Numbered from the stretch's first letter, positions 9,701 to 21,052 are shown. The stretch: 64,000 bases of DNA from Aphrocallistes beatrix (GCA_963281255.1 OY725493.1:1301550-1365549); one strand, 5' to 3'. Translations and numbers: made by a program. The notes: generated by a model not told the origin, from the letters alone.

Positions 9701-11758
9701 ACTCCGCCAGACCTTGAGGCGGTATTCGGCCTAACAGGTGGCAACATCTTTCACGGCAGTCTCACCCTAGACCAGCTGTATTGGTGCCGTCCCAGCCGCA
9801 GCCTGTGTGGTCCTGACACCCCACTAACCAACCTCTACCTCTGTGGGAGCGGGATCCACCCCAGCGGGGGTGTGATGGGGGCTCCAGGACTGATTGCGGC
9901 GGAGCGAGTGATAGAACGACTCAAATAATGTCTCATAACTACTTCGATATTTCCTTTATTTTCTAGTTGTACCTTCTATAAATCGAAACTTGAATACAAT
10001 CTAATTCAGAAAATGGCCTAAATATGCTAAATCATGATCAAATGCCTCCCCACATGAGATAATAGATTTTGAGAAATCAGTCATCCTGCTTTAGTATGAA
10101 GTTTGTGATCCTCCTCAGAAATTCCATGGGCTGGTCAATATGGACCCAGTGCCCAGCTCCCATCACCATGCTTATCTTGGCGCGAGGGAACATGCTGTGG
10201 ATAAGATTTGTAGAATCCCCTGAGAGGTATTGAGATTTGTCCCCGCCTATGAATAAGGTGGGTTTGTCATATTTCATTTCAAAATAGTCATCCGGGAGTG
10301 AACCCAAACTTTGGAAAGAGTCAGCGATTCCTCGGAGGTTAATCCTCCATTTCCACTCTCCATCCTCAAACACCAAGTTGGTCAGAAGGAAGCTCCGAAC
10401 ACTCGGGTCCAAGATATCCTCTGCAATCAGTTTGGCAGCCTGACTGCGACTGGTCACATCTTCAAGAGGCAGTCGCAGCATCCCATCAATAGCATTTAAT
10501 GCGATCGCAGGATTCGGACCTTTACCAGGCGATACGTCGATTGGAATCAATTGCTCTACCAGATTTGGGTACTTCAAACTGAGAGCCATACCCACCCTTC
10601 CCCCCATGCTATGCCCTATCAGGACACAGGAGTCGATAGATTCTTCACTCAGGAAGTTGTGCACATCCCCAGACATGAGGTCATATGTGGTCGCGGGGGT
10701 GTGTTCACTCTCCCCATGGTTCCGCAAGTCTAGAGCGTAGACCTTGCGTTTCGTCATCTCATTCAAACGTTTCGAGATATTCATCCAATTGCGTTTATTC
10801 CCAAACATGCCGTGTAGTAAGATGAGGGGAGGTCCCTGCTGTAGGGGCCCTATCATAAAGGAGGAGAGACGAACTGGACCAGCCATCAAAGTTTAGAAAG
10901 ATGGTTCAGAATATTTATCTGGATGCAACGAATCTTAAATTAGTTAGAAAACAAATCGGGTGTGTATGGATTGACTTGGGTAGTTTAATAGTATTTAGGT
11001 TTAATAATAAAATAACCGAATCAAATCAGCTGAAACGATCAACCTAGAACAAGAACTGACTAAAATGACGGTGAGCAAACGAATCTAGAACTCCACAAAA
11101 ACACACAAGTTAAAATGAAACTAAATATAGCTACAATCTACTTGTGATTGTGGATACATTAAACGCAAAAAGTCGCGTCGAAGGATCGGAAAAGTTCAAA
11201 GGTTCTAAGGATACAGAATCCGAACATTGTAGCTTACCTCTATCTGACAAATTTTGTGTTTGTTTTATTGCAAAAGTTAAATTTTGTAGAATAGACAAAA
11301 TACGAAAAATAATGTGATAGAGATAGCAAGCAGGTTTGAATTCAATGATTAGAATTATATTAAATTAATTCTTACAGACATGCAGAAATATTAACACTCT
11401 CCAGCTTATAATTTCAAAACTAATGCAACAACTCGAAACTTAATTTCGATTTGACCTCAACAGTTCACCAAATACGTAAGCAGATAAATTGCCTATATTT
11501 GCACTTCATGATTGACACTAGAAGTGGTTACACTCTTAATTTGATAAAAAATATTTGCGTGGACAGTAATTAATTAATTAATACATTCGCTAAATTTACC
11601 GAAAAATCTGAATTAATTTTAAGCAAATTACTCACCGCAATAACGTTGACAAAAGAAGTTTTGCCAGAGTTCTGCAATCCCACCAAAGTCAGCTCCATTT
11701 CTTCCTTCCAGAAGAGACTTTTGAACCATTCCAAAACTCTGCTGATAAATGAGAACAT
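6723..11758 (-). CDS. ARL8: ARL8 small GTPase (lysosome positioning), with a giant gene-bearing first intron
   Basis: Seven exons: 11636-11758, 7698-7778, 7562-7635, 7167-7260, 7031-7098, 6838-6908 and 6723-6772. All splice phases agree and the product aligns end to end with animal ARL8A/B. Landmarks are the acetylatable amphipathic N-terminus without a myristoylation Gly ([11 protein letters not shown]), [15 protein letters not shown]-loop GLQNSGKT, switch [13 protein letters not shown], switch [12 protein letters not shown]4 NKID, G5 SCKEK and the end DITLQWL. ARL8 links lysosomes and axonal vesicles to kinesin through SKIP/PLEKHM2. Intron 1 (7779-11635) is 3.9 kb, against 56-302 bp for the others, and contains PYROXD2 and ABHD11 in full. 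Confidence 0.95.
7823..7972. mobile_element. Degenerate pogo/Tigger-like MITE in ARL8 intron 1
   Basis: The left end after TA reads CAGTCAATCTGCTTAATCGG. The right end, reverse-complemented, contains GACTCCGCTTAATCGGGA. Internal copies of the GCTTAATC..GGACAAA motif occur near 7915. Terminal inverted repeats beside TA and the roughly 150 bp size fit a non-autonomous pogo-type element. The outermost right bases are diverged, so that end is approximate. A weaker relative with GCTTAATTGAGACAAATATCC lies near 30870-30900. Confidence 0.5.
8231..9928 (+). CDS. PYROXD2: PYROXD2-like FAD-dependent oxidoreductase (phytoene-dehydrogenase-like), nested in ARL8 intron 1
   Basis: An intronless 565-codon gene starting at the first true ATG (8231). 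The N-terminus is rich in Arg, Lys, Ser and Phe with few acids, which fits mitochondrial import. The Rossmann FAD motif [15 protein letters not shown] with the following ERR and VGGAA is obvious near residues 40-75. The C-terminus has the family motif [14 protein letters not shown] near the second FAD contact. Length matches the vertebrate protein (about 581 aa). PYROXD2 is a mitochondrial inner-membrane or matrix protein linked to respiratory function, and its substrate is not settled. It converges with ABHD11, the stops being about 150 bp apart. Confidence 0.93.
   Translation: MQFLRPFNLVSQFKFRFAEKLTSRVYSSNSLSSQKWDVTIVGGGHNGLVAAAYLAKSKKRVLVLERRHVVGGAAVTEEIVPGFRFSRASYVLSLLRPRIIKELQLDKYGLKVYMRPIDSFTPMRDGRYLVMGSDPEETSREIGKFSARDAEKYPAYEKLLTQYAEAIEPYLERPPADLSRGLSLHSLYELGPFIEAGKKVGLREIPGLMEFLIAPAYKWLVKWFESEPLIATLATDAVIGAMCSPHTLGSSYVLLHHVMGECEGRKNTWVYPEGGMGSVSRAIALSAEAEGARIEVNSPVRRILVSEGSAVGVQLESGEEISSQVVMSNATPHVTYSQLLKGNFPSHLQGELDSIDYTSPVTKINVAVSSLPNFTCLPNPSPNTPQPVHGATIHLNCESTRNIHDAYLDGVNNRVSQAPIVEMCIPSSLDPTLAPKGAHVVSLFTQYTPYSPVDGTWTEEKKEKYCNTVFNLIEEYAPGFKRSVVGKDILTPPDLEAVFGLTGGNIFHGSLTLDQLYWCRPSRSLCGPDTPLTNLYLCGSGIHPSGGVMGAPGLIAAERVIERLK
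9955..9960 (-). terminator. Likely ABHD11 poly(A) signal
   Basis: AATAAA on the minus strand lies about 117 bp past the ABHD11 stop and only 27 bp past the PYROXD2 stop. If both genes use nearby sites, their 3' UTRs overlap antisense. The motif is seen; its use is inferred. Confidence 0.4.
10077..10886 (-). CDS. ABHD11: ABHD11 alpha/beta hydrolase, nested in ARL8 intron 1
   Basis: An intronless 269-codon gene. The true ATG is at 10886 (the codon before it in frame is TTG). The fold is clear: oxyanion-hole [12 protein letters not shown], then [13 protein letters not shown], nucleophile elbow GHSMGG, and the catalytic His in [11 protein letters not shown] near the end. These match ABHD11, a mitochondrial serine hydrolase that protects the lipoylated 2-oxoglutarate dehydrogenase complex. 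The protein is shorter than human ABHD11 (about 315 aa), mainly because no long presequence is seen, so its targeting is uncertain. It lies on the same strand as its host ARL8 and is convergent with PYROXD2. Confidence 0.92.
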   Translation of the reverse strand: MAGPVRLSSFMIGPLQQGPPLILLHGMFGNKRNWMNISKRLNEMTKRKVYALDLRNHGESEHTPATTYDLMSGDVHNFLSEESIDSCVLIGHSMGGRVGMALSLKYPNLVEQLIPIDVSPGKGPNPAIALNAIDGMLRLPLEDVTSRSQAAKLIAEDILDPSVRSFLLTNLVFEDGEWKWRINLRGIADSFQSLGSLPDDYFEMKYDKPTLFIGGDKSQYLSGDSTNLIHSMFPRAKISMVMGAGHWVHIDQPMEFLRRITNFILKQDD

Positions 11759-12760
11759 CTCGATTGGATATACTCTAATTCAGGGTTGTAGGAGAGTTCC
11801 AAACTTCAACATTATCAATATAATATAGTCAAATGAGTTGTAAGAATTAGTAAGAATTATTTTTCAAATGATACTATTTGTACTTTAATTTAGGAAGTTT
11901 CATTAGGAAATAGCGACATCATTATAAACTAGGGAGCTATCAATATAGTAAGATATGCATCTAGTTATTGATAGGTTAAGGAGTGCATTCCAATGGAGTA
12001 TAGATGTATCTACCAAATATATCATTACAACTTCATGTTTAGCTGAATAGTTTAAATTATTAGAACACAATACCCAATCTATCTTTCAACCCTAAACGGG
12101 TATAGTATTACAATCGAGCTAATGATAAAACGAATTTATAGAAACAGTTGGTATGTGAAGTGGTGCATCGCTGTCTAGCTATCTTTGAGGTGTAATAAGA
12201 TATAGACACATATGCTGATCGTATATCGAGTGTAGACTGATATAATTTCCTCATAACACTCAAACAATAGTATAAATTAGTCAGATCTGTATCACAGTCA
12301 GTATTTTGCTAAGCTAAGTGTAATATAGACCTATTCACTGATGTGGTGCTAGTTTCAGACTTCTGTGAGCTTAGAAATAAAAGGCAGAAACTCGACTAAT
12401 CAAAATAACGTCACGATAATAACTATGAACTTAAAACTACCACTTCAACATTGAAATTAGCATTCGTATCGAGAATAATTACTGGTCTAATCGCAATATG
12501 CTTGATAGACAGACAGTTTCGAACAGCATAGTTTAACAATTAGATATTAGACTTAGTCTTCACACTCTTACAACCACTTTATTTGATCGTAAAATTCGTA
12601 ATAATAGGAAATTCTAACAAGTATTTTAGACATGCTCAATACTACTGAGATCATGTGGTAATAGGATAGTGGCAGGAGTATGTGGGTTGCAAATCGAAAT
12701 AGGCTACCTAGCTAATACTTTCTTTCTCCTAGACTAGTATATTAGAAATATTTACGCATC
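11759..12760. promoter_or_regulatory. Divergent intergenic region between ARL8 and the type II membrane protein gene
   Basis: One kilobase of AT-rich DNA between the 5' ends of a minus-strand and a plus-strand gene, so it should hold both promoters. I saw no clear TATA box at a fixed distance, no repeat and no coding ORF. The promoter role is inferred from gene orientation only. Confidence 0.3.
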
Positions 12761-15082
12761 ATGAGTCAAACAATTCAAACTCAAAGGTTGGATAAAAGAT
12801 CTCTACTTCAACACATGAACAGTGCAGACATGTCACAAGACCTAGACCCTTCATTCCTCTACCTCGCAAATGCTCCACGTCAACACCAACAATTAAACAT
12901 GCGGCCGCTGTTTCCACGTCAACATAGCCTCACCGCTCAGACAAGCAACACAGCCAATATGTCTCCGAGCAAGAGCTTCGAGACGCTCTCAAGTGCGAAT
13001 GATGATGACAGGCCTGAGAGGCAATACCACCACTTGCCAGGAAACGCACCTGAGTCTCCAAGGTCAATCACAATGCCGAACCTATTCGATCAGCAGCAAC
13101 CACCGCGTGCCGAAATTCAGAGCAATACTCTCCCAGCTGCACTCTACCCTCCCTTCCCGCCGCAGCCACACCCCAGAACCTTCACACCGATGGAGAGCAA
13201 GAGCCAGGTCTCAGGGTCAAATCCCACCCTTGGGCACTCTCTAATTCCGTTTGCTAACTCCTCTAACATCATGCCTGGACCTGGATTCGAGAAGAAAGGT
13301 CAATCTTTCAGTTCTTTCTTGGAAGAGAAGCAATATGAGACATTGGATGAAAAGTCCAAACAGGATGATGTACCCTCGAGCTTGGTCAGCTTTCCTCCTT
13401 CAAAGCCAAATACTATTTCAGAAGATAAAATAATGAACATCGGGGATGACGACACGATAGTGCGCCATATCACTGTCATGAAGAAAAAGAAGAGGTACCC
13501 TACCAAGTACATATTCTTCCTTTATCAAATAATTTTGATAATCCTTTTGCTGGCCGTTGCAGCTGTAGCTGTAGTCGCTCTGTTGGAGGTAAAAAGATTA
13601 GAAGGTCAGTTTAAAATAGAGAAAATAAATTTTGTATGATAGACAAGGGTTGAATAAATTTAATCTTACAGGATCTGCAGCAGTCACAGCTCCTGAACCA
13701 GAAGTGACATCTCCACCACCGACATCTCCACCGACAAGTCCACCAGATGATAATAACACATTACAACTCATCATGGTACGGCGTATAGCAAAGCAAGAGT
13801 CTAGTATTCGAAATATATAATCGTTGGGTCACTTGGGATGGGTCCATATCATGAACAAAGTTAGATAGATTTGACCATTTCATGGACTTTTGAGTTGTGT
13901 GGCATGAACATGGCATGAACTTTTGACTTTTAGCATGAACTTGGCATGAACATTTGAAGGTATGTGAACATGCTAAGCAATCCATCTGGCAACACTGGTA
14001 TGGGTGTGGCTAAACCAACAATAGCATTGTGGTTGAAATAATAAGATTTAATGATAAGTCATTTGAATAATCAATCTAGTATTTCGTGTAGGAACTAGAG
14101 GGTCTGATTTCAACTATGAATACCACTATAACGGAATTACAAGATCAAGTGAGTAGAGAATATTGTAAAGTTGAGCATTTGTAAAACTTTTCAACTTTTG
14201 ATTGGAAAATAATGTATGAATTTCATTATAGGTTTCCCTACTGACCTCACAACTGACAAATTCTAACACAACACTGAGTGAGAGAGTGCTTGGAGTGGAG
14301 GTGAGAAATCGTCAAGATTGATTTCAATTTTAATTTCAATTACAAAATCATATTAATCGGGTTAATTTAAAACGACCCAGTTACTTGAGTACCTAAATAA
14401 ATACAGTACAAAGGGGGCTAAAGAAATCCCCATCTCGTGATCACTTTTTTATAAAAAAAGATAATATTTTACATATGAAATTTTAAAATATTTTTATTGA
14501 AAAGGAATCCGGATCTCTACTAATCAATCAAATACAAACCCTCAACTCTTCACTAATGCAAACGGCAAACGATTCAATTGGTCCCTGTCAGCACAGCCAG
14601 TTTACCTGTAGCTCCGGTACAGGAGGACTGGGATGTGTCCCAAATACCGCAGACCGTGAGGAGTTAATGATACGCGACGTAAGTTCTGAAGCAACGAATC
14701 TAACTACAGCGTACATATACGTAGATACACGTATTATAATGATAAATAGTATATCTATAGTATTTACTTTGTTTATGAACTCGCATATTATTCGATAGGG
14801 CTATGAACTATCTTCAGTTTGGTGTGAAGGATCTTTAGCTGATGCTATGCTAAATATAAATCTGCTCGCGGATATGAATACTTACGTAAGAGCCTTCAAT
14901 ACAACGCCTCAGGCGTACCAATGCGGATGCAACTTGCCCACGCCAGCTTCAGAAGCGATGCGTAAGTGAAATTTATCAAACTGCAAATTTGTTAAGTTCG
15001 TTGAAAGTTTACTAATTCAGTCTTACTCTTTTTAGCATTCATATTCCAATGCACTACGAACATAATTCAATGCAGAATCTGA
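12761..15082 (+). CDS. Type II single-pass membrane protein with coiled-coil stalk and Cys-rich C-terminal domain; family not recognised
   Basis: Seven exons join in frame to 485 residues: 12761-13604, 13672-13775, 14092-14148, 14232-14300, 14505-14678, 14799-14961 and 15036-15082. Residues 1-245 are disordered, rich in Pro, Ser and Gln, and probably cytosolic. A basic KKKKR patch is followed by one hydrophobic helix (about 250-275) and no signal peptide, which indicates type II topology. Outside come a Pro/Thr/Ser linker, a coiled-coil-like stalk (ELEGLISTMNTTITELQ, VSLLTSQLTNSN) with several N-glycosylation sequons, and about 110 residues with eight cysteines ending in CTTNIIQC. The layout resembles trimeric type II receptors or ligands, but the Cys domain matches no family I know. 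AATAAA follows at 15205. Confidence 0.75.
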
Positions 15083-15204
15083 AGAGAGGAGATGTCTGGC
15101 CTGGTCCAATCTCTCCTGAAATATTATTAAATTATTGTGTAAATGTTATGTTGATATTTTGTATGTAGTATTTCAGTATATTTTAAACTCATTGTTAATT
15201 TGGA

Positions 15205-15210
15205 AATAAA
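15205..15210 (+). terminator. Poly(A) signal of the type II membrane protein gene
   Basis: AATAAA lies 123 bp after the stop, in the 190 bp gap before the convergent DDB1 gene. The motif is seen; its use is inferred. Confidence 0.5.
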
Positions 15211-15275
15211 CGTAAGAAATCCCGGATCCCTAAACTAATTAGTAATTACAACTGCCCTATATCACTGATCTTGTA

Positions 15276-18200
15276 TTAATGGAGCCTAGCCAGCTCTTCG
15301 ATAATTCTAAACACCTCCTCCGGATTGACTGTCCGGACCCCAACCTTTTTGTCCTTTATCTCGATGTCCTGGATGAGATCGGTCATCTCAGAGCGTGGTA
15401 GCTCTAACAGAGTCTCGACAACATCTCCATCAATGAAATTCTCAGCCGGTTTCCTCACGATCTGATTCTTATATTTCCTCCAATCCGAATGGTCTATATT
15501 TCCAGCTGCTAGAACGCGATCGGACTCAGTTAGGCGCTTCTGCACGGTGATGAGGATGCTGTACGCCTCTTCTGAGATAGGAATCACGAGACCCACACTC
15601 CCACTCACCCCTGCGTAGATAATCGAGTTTCCCTGAATGAAGTCGGGACGGTGTTCAGCTGTTTCCATGACCAGAGATCCGTGTGTCAGCACATTAATCG
15701 ACTCGCCTAAGTAGAACTGTCCAAACTGGACCAACCGGTTCTGTTCTGCCTCAGTACTGACATCTGGATTCTTAATTAGAGTGAAGAGATTGCGAAAATT
15801 CTCACAACCCAGAAAACTATCATCGTCGATAAATTCAAGTGCTAGCATCCATTTAGAGTCGAAATCCTGCGCAATTTCTACAAAAGGTTTCGGCTTATCT
15901 TTCTGGTAATTGAGTAGAACGACCGATTTCAACAAATCTCCTACAAGCACGAAGTCCCCCTTTGTTTTGAGCATGAGGGAGAGCACAGATCCGTAGTGCG
16001 TGCCGACTATAGTGAAGCCATTGTCTGTGTCGATACAGTACAGTGCAATCGTAGCGTTGATGGAGCATACGATCATGCTGTTGAAATTCTTCATCGAGTA
16101 GACTGCTCCGCTCACGTCCGTTTCGTAGACTAGCTCCAAGCGGCCCTCGCTGACTTGGAAGGCTAGGAGGCGACCAGAAGTCGGTTCCTCTTCATAGGGG
16201 AAATTAAAAGCAGTCCCGACAATATAGTAAGCAATGCTATTCACTACACACGAAATGATACTTACGGCAAACTCTTGAAGTCTCAATTCGTAGGAGAAGA
16301 GAACCTAAAACCGAATACATAATATAAAACTCTATTCAGCTATAATTTGGATGGGAAAGCATTGACAAACTTACATCAAAGCTATGCTGGTCGAGTATGA
16401 GCAGAGAATGGATTTCCACTTCATCTCCGTTCGCTAAAATGGCACTCATTGTTTTCTCAACTACGATCTCTCCTAGAGGCCCCTGCCCCCTGTTAGGAGC
16501 CCTCAAACTCGCACTGCGAACAGTCTCAGTCAACACAGACTTGTCTGAGTCGTAAAGCGCGGAACGAGAGCAGAGCACTCCCAGAGTTTTCGTCGCCTCC
16601 TGATGCGCTATTCTGTACGGAGTCTCTTCTAAGGGGATTTTCCTAATATGGAGCTTCTGTATCTTGTCAATCTTGCCAATCTCCAACTGGTTATAGTGTG
16701 CGAGCACCAAATGCTCCGGATAGTGTTCGTTGTTGAGTGATGCCATGCAGGTGACTTTAGGCTGGTCCACATCGGAGAAGGTAAGCTTTCGGTTGTGCGA
16801 GTATATGATGGTTGGCTTGTCAGAGCAGGCGAAGATGTTACTCTTACCATGGGAGAAGAACTGAATGAGACGGACGGGATCTTTTCCAAGGATTATGTGT
16901 TTTTCGTTGAAGAGACTGCCACAGGAAGGATCGATCTGAAGTGAGATTTACAGGATTTTAAAATACTGGATGAGACTGTTAAACACAATGAAGTGCTACC
17001 TGATAGTAGAGCAGTGAGCCATCGTTCTCTATCGTGCAGAGCAGATACTGGATTCCTTCCATGTCCCAGCACAGCTGAATGGAACCGGGGCACTTGAGCT
17101 TGGAGATCTGAGTAACGGATATGTCCACCAAGTTGGGGAGTGAGAGCATGTTAATCGTGACGGTAGGCCACAGGCAGATGGCACACACATCCGCCGTTCC
17201 GAAGGGTTGAGTGGGAGAAATGTCCAGGCAGGGAATCTCGTGATGCAACTCTCTGTCTGCGGTGTGCTCCAGCGACCCGTCTAGGATGGTGAGGTAGTAG
17301 AGGTGTGTCTTGGCGGCGATTAACATCTGGCTGATGTTCCCGGAAACTTTGTCTATCTGATGCCCGGACGGAGGCTTCCATTCGCTGAGCAGGGAGAGTC
17401 CAGGAGCTTTGAGCAGACGTAGAGAAGAGGAGGTCACTTGGACAATCTGGAGCGAACCAGCATATAAACAACCCACAACATCTCATAAACAAAACATAAA
17501 ACCTTTCCAGAACCTAAATCGATACTTGACGTGGACACTTTGATGAATTTGCTGAATTTGCTTATTATTAGCAACTCCCTTATTAGCAATATTGCTCTGT
17601 TAGCAACCAATCTTCAGGTCCCAGGTGAAGATTTTGTGTTAATTCTGTTCCCTTATTAGCAACCATTTCATGAGCAAAACTCGAGTTGCTAACACGCGAA
17701 TTCCACTGTATAATCGAATTGAATTAAACATGTCGACTCAAGGAATTTCAATTCGCTTAGACTGTGTACAAGTATATCATAGGGATTGGTAGGGACATTT
17801 CGGACACATTTGTAATATGGAAAATAGCGGATAGCAGCCTTTGACAAATTATTGGCATGGCCAGAGCCTACGCCTATGCTGTATATGTACGTATGTAGGT
17901 ATGTGGATACTGTATACTCTCACCTGCCCATGCACAACATTGCTAATGTATAGAGACTGATCTTCTGTCGCCACGTCTCCGATCTCCGTCAGCTCGTACT
18001 CCTCCATGTCCAGCCCCACCAGCTTCAGGAAGTGGGTGGAACTGGAGGTAGTGAAGACAATGGTGTCGTGTACCAACTGAACGCAACTGCCATCCACAAT
18101 AGATTTGCTGAGCGATAGAGTCCATACACTGACAATCCCATGCAGATCCACGGTAGCTTTGCTCTCAATTCCGATTCCATTCCTGATTATGCGAAGTGAA

Positions 18201-21052
18201 CCGCCCTTTCTGTATCAGAACAAAATATCTTTATTGACAAGCAGTATATAAGCTCCATATATACATACAGCCTACAGTAATCAGGAGAACTTAGGAGAAC
18301 TGAACACATGATTTGGTTGAATCTGAAATGAATGTTACCTATTCAGACATTAAATTGGTGTATCTTCCACGATATACGTATACGGCAAAAACACATGCGG
18401 TACCATTTAAATAATATTTGTGACAAGCGCGCCATCTTTACGCTGAACTTGCTCACAAGCACTACATACGTACTGTGTTCATGAACAATAGTTTGTTTTT
18501 TAAAATTCGAAAGTTTAAAGAAAATAAATTTCATTAAAAAATAAAAATTCCACCTTTTGATCCAACGGTAGATTAATTATGCTTAATTACATATTTATGA
18601 TGGAATTGTACATAAAAACTTTTAAGATTACTTTCAAACTCTTAGATCGCAGAGATCCGATATCAAAAAAATTGGAATATTCAATCACGCGACCATAAAT
18701 CCACTATCTAATTTCAGCCAACAGTTCATGAGACTTTTGTCAAATGAATTATCATAAAACTGGTGAGCAGATTCTAACCTGTAACCAGAACATGTGACCA
18801 GCTGTCCCTGCCCATGCTTCTCTAGGTCCACGACCTGCATGTCCACTATAGGCCCGATGTTAGCGATACTGTCTAGAACTTCGAAGTACTGATCTTCTTT
18901 CGCAGCCTGATTCTTTGCATTCCCCATGTCCATAGGAGTTGCCATGGACGAAGCATCTTCTGTGAAGTGTAGGAATTGAGAATCTTCGAGCTGTGAGAAA
19001 CGGTTTCAATTTCATTTAAAATATAAGATATATAATGCATAGTTGATCCAACAATACAATTATCTCTAAATTATTCTGAACACTCAGTTATGTAACTATT
19101 GTTCCATCGTGAGTGAATTCAGGCGTTTTATGGGTTTGAAAACAAGCAAGTTTACATGGGAATCTCCAGAGCAAATAGAATAACTAGATTCAGGGATACT
19201 TGATAAGGCACTGAAAGGAATCACGTTCACAATACGGACAGCTAACCCCATTGAGAAAGAATCAGTTAAGTATTTTCCGTCCAACTATTGTTTAGTCAAA
19301 CATCCAGAAAACCCAGTATAGGCTCTGGAAGGAAATTAATTAACCTTTGAGCCAACAAAAAGTGCTTGCTTCATATATCCAAGGAACGTCGGTACACAGG
19401 TCTCGCCTATGAACTCCACATTAACCTCCATCATCCCTCTCTCCTCGCTATTGTACCTGAGCAGAGTCATGAACAGCTGTCCCCTATCATCCCCCAGTAT
19501 CATTCTACAGGGAGATATCTGCGTGTAGCAGGAGAAAGATTCTCTCTGCTTCGAGATGTGCTTACTCTGCTTCATTCCTGTAGCATTGTGGTAGGTCAGT
19601 GTGGAGCGACCCACCACTAGCACTCCCTCTGTGAGAATTGGATTCATATAAGACGCAGGAGGGAATTGTATCAGTTAATAAATGCATATATTCTTTTGCT
19701 ATTAATAACTCATACAACGTTGCCCCTGGAATGTATCGCGTCATTTCCGGTTTAAGCCTTTTTTGGTCGGGGAAGCCATAAAAATTCGGGGTATTTACTA
19801 TAAATAGAAAAACCCCCAAGCCATCCGGGGGTTTAAGGCACAATCTTTGGGCAATAATTGGCCAACAATAAGATGCTAGATGGATTTCAGAGTGTCAATA
19901 AAAACATCGAAAAACAAAAACAAAAAACTGAAAATCCCGAAATAACAAAAAATTTCCAGGAAAAAAATCCTTATTCGAGTCAGCTAACTCACGCATGGAT
20001 TCGCACAGCGGGATGAGCATGTGCGCCTCTGAATCTTGGGTGATGACATTCGGAATGGGACCAGTGGTCAGGTGGCTGGTCGGATATTTGACTTGCTCCT
20101 TGGAGAGACTCACCTCGTAGGTTCGCAGCTGCCTCCCCTCCGTGGTCTGTGTGAGCAGTGCGATTGTGGGAGCGGAGTAGCCTTGCAGGAAGACAAAGTC
20201 CACCACGATCAGCTCGGACAGTCGTATGCAGACGTTAGATGAGGATGCACTAACAAATTCATTAGAGATAAGAGAAGGGAAACCTAGCAATTGAGAATAC
20301 TACTCCGCTAATTAATGACGGTACAATGAGTAGATTCATTTGTTTAAAAAGGTGGGATTACTGATTTCCAATTTACAGTAACCTGAGTGCTTAGATGTGT
20401 TGATACGGAGTGAAAATTCGAATTGATGTCAAATTTTATGGAGAGTTGGTAGCAAGCTGTTGCTTTTCTAATAACTCAGTTATCCAGAGTTCTCAATGAA
20501 TAACAGACATTCTTATCAATGCTTACTCTGAGGCATCTTGACCTGCAAGTTCGTCTGTCAGAGAGATGACATGGAGGTAGCCAATGAATGCGACTATTCC
20601 CAGGAGTCCGTGCTTCTGATCCACCCGCATTAGAGGCCCGTAGTCCGTGGACTGTCCCCCTAACACCTCGAGGGTGCAATGAGATCTCGTCACAAACTGG
20701 TCTTCATTCAACTCCACTACTCGCAGCAGGTTCCATGACGTCATGAAGCAGAGCACGTCCTTTCCAGTTTCTGAAATGTGATAGGACTGGTGGGGCATAA
20801 ATATTTATGTATAAAAAAATAAATAAAAGCCAACTTCCTACTGACCTGAAGACAGTCTAGATTTCCAAATATGGAAATCTCAATGAGAGGTTTGAGTGTG
20901 CTCTCGCACTGGTAGAAATAGAGGTTCCGTCCCTTCACGACCACCAGGTCAGGGAGAGAACCAGCGTCCGATTTGGAGTGAGTGAAGTACCCTGTCAGTC
21001 CGAGTGTGACAGCTGTCGGCTTATGGGCTGTCACGACGTAATTCCAGGCCAT
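15276..21052 (-). CDS. DDB1: DDB1, WD-propeller adaptor of CUL4 ubiquitin ligases (diverged)
   Basis: Nine exons, approximately 20845-21052, 20528-20792, 19993-20252, 19345-19632, 18778-18993, 17924-18211, 16999-17450, 16375-16937 and 15276-16303, give roughly 1,050 residues against 1,140 in human. The start MAWNYVVTAHKPTAV and end RIIEELARLH match DDB1. Internal matches include TYEVSLSKE, GQGQLVTCSG, GGSLRIIRNGIGI, IDKIQKLHIR, LLILDQHSF, KGDFVLVGDL and GSLVM. DDB1 links CUL4-RBX1 to substrate receptors in DNA repair, replication and chromatin control. Divergence from vertebrates is high for this normally very conserved protein, with gaps in the second and third propellers. Exon borders are less certain than for other genes here. 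Confidence 0.9.
17530..17708. mobile_element. Pogo/Tigger-like MITE fragment in a DDB1 intron
   Basis: The right end, read on the minus strand after TA, starts CAGTGGAATTCGCGTGTTAG, typical of pogo-class termini. The body repeats TTAGCAAC/TTGCTAAT motifs several times in both halves. The left terminus is not cleanly recognisable, so the start is approximate. Confidence 0.45.

Noticed and set aside
19096..19284. Minus-strand ORF considered as a DDB1 exon
   Set aside because: The flanking DDB1 exons (ending VGSK and starting at about 18993 with LEDSQF) join directly to the family order; this piece fits nowhere.
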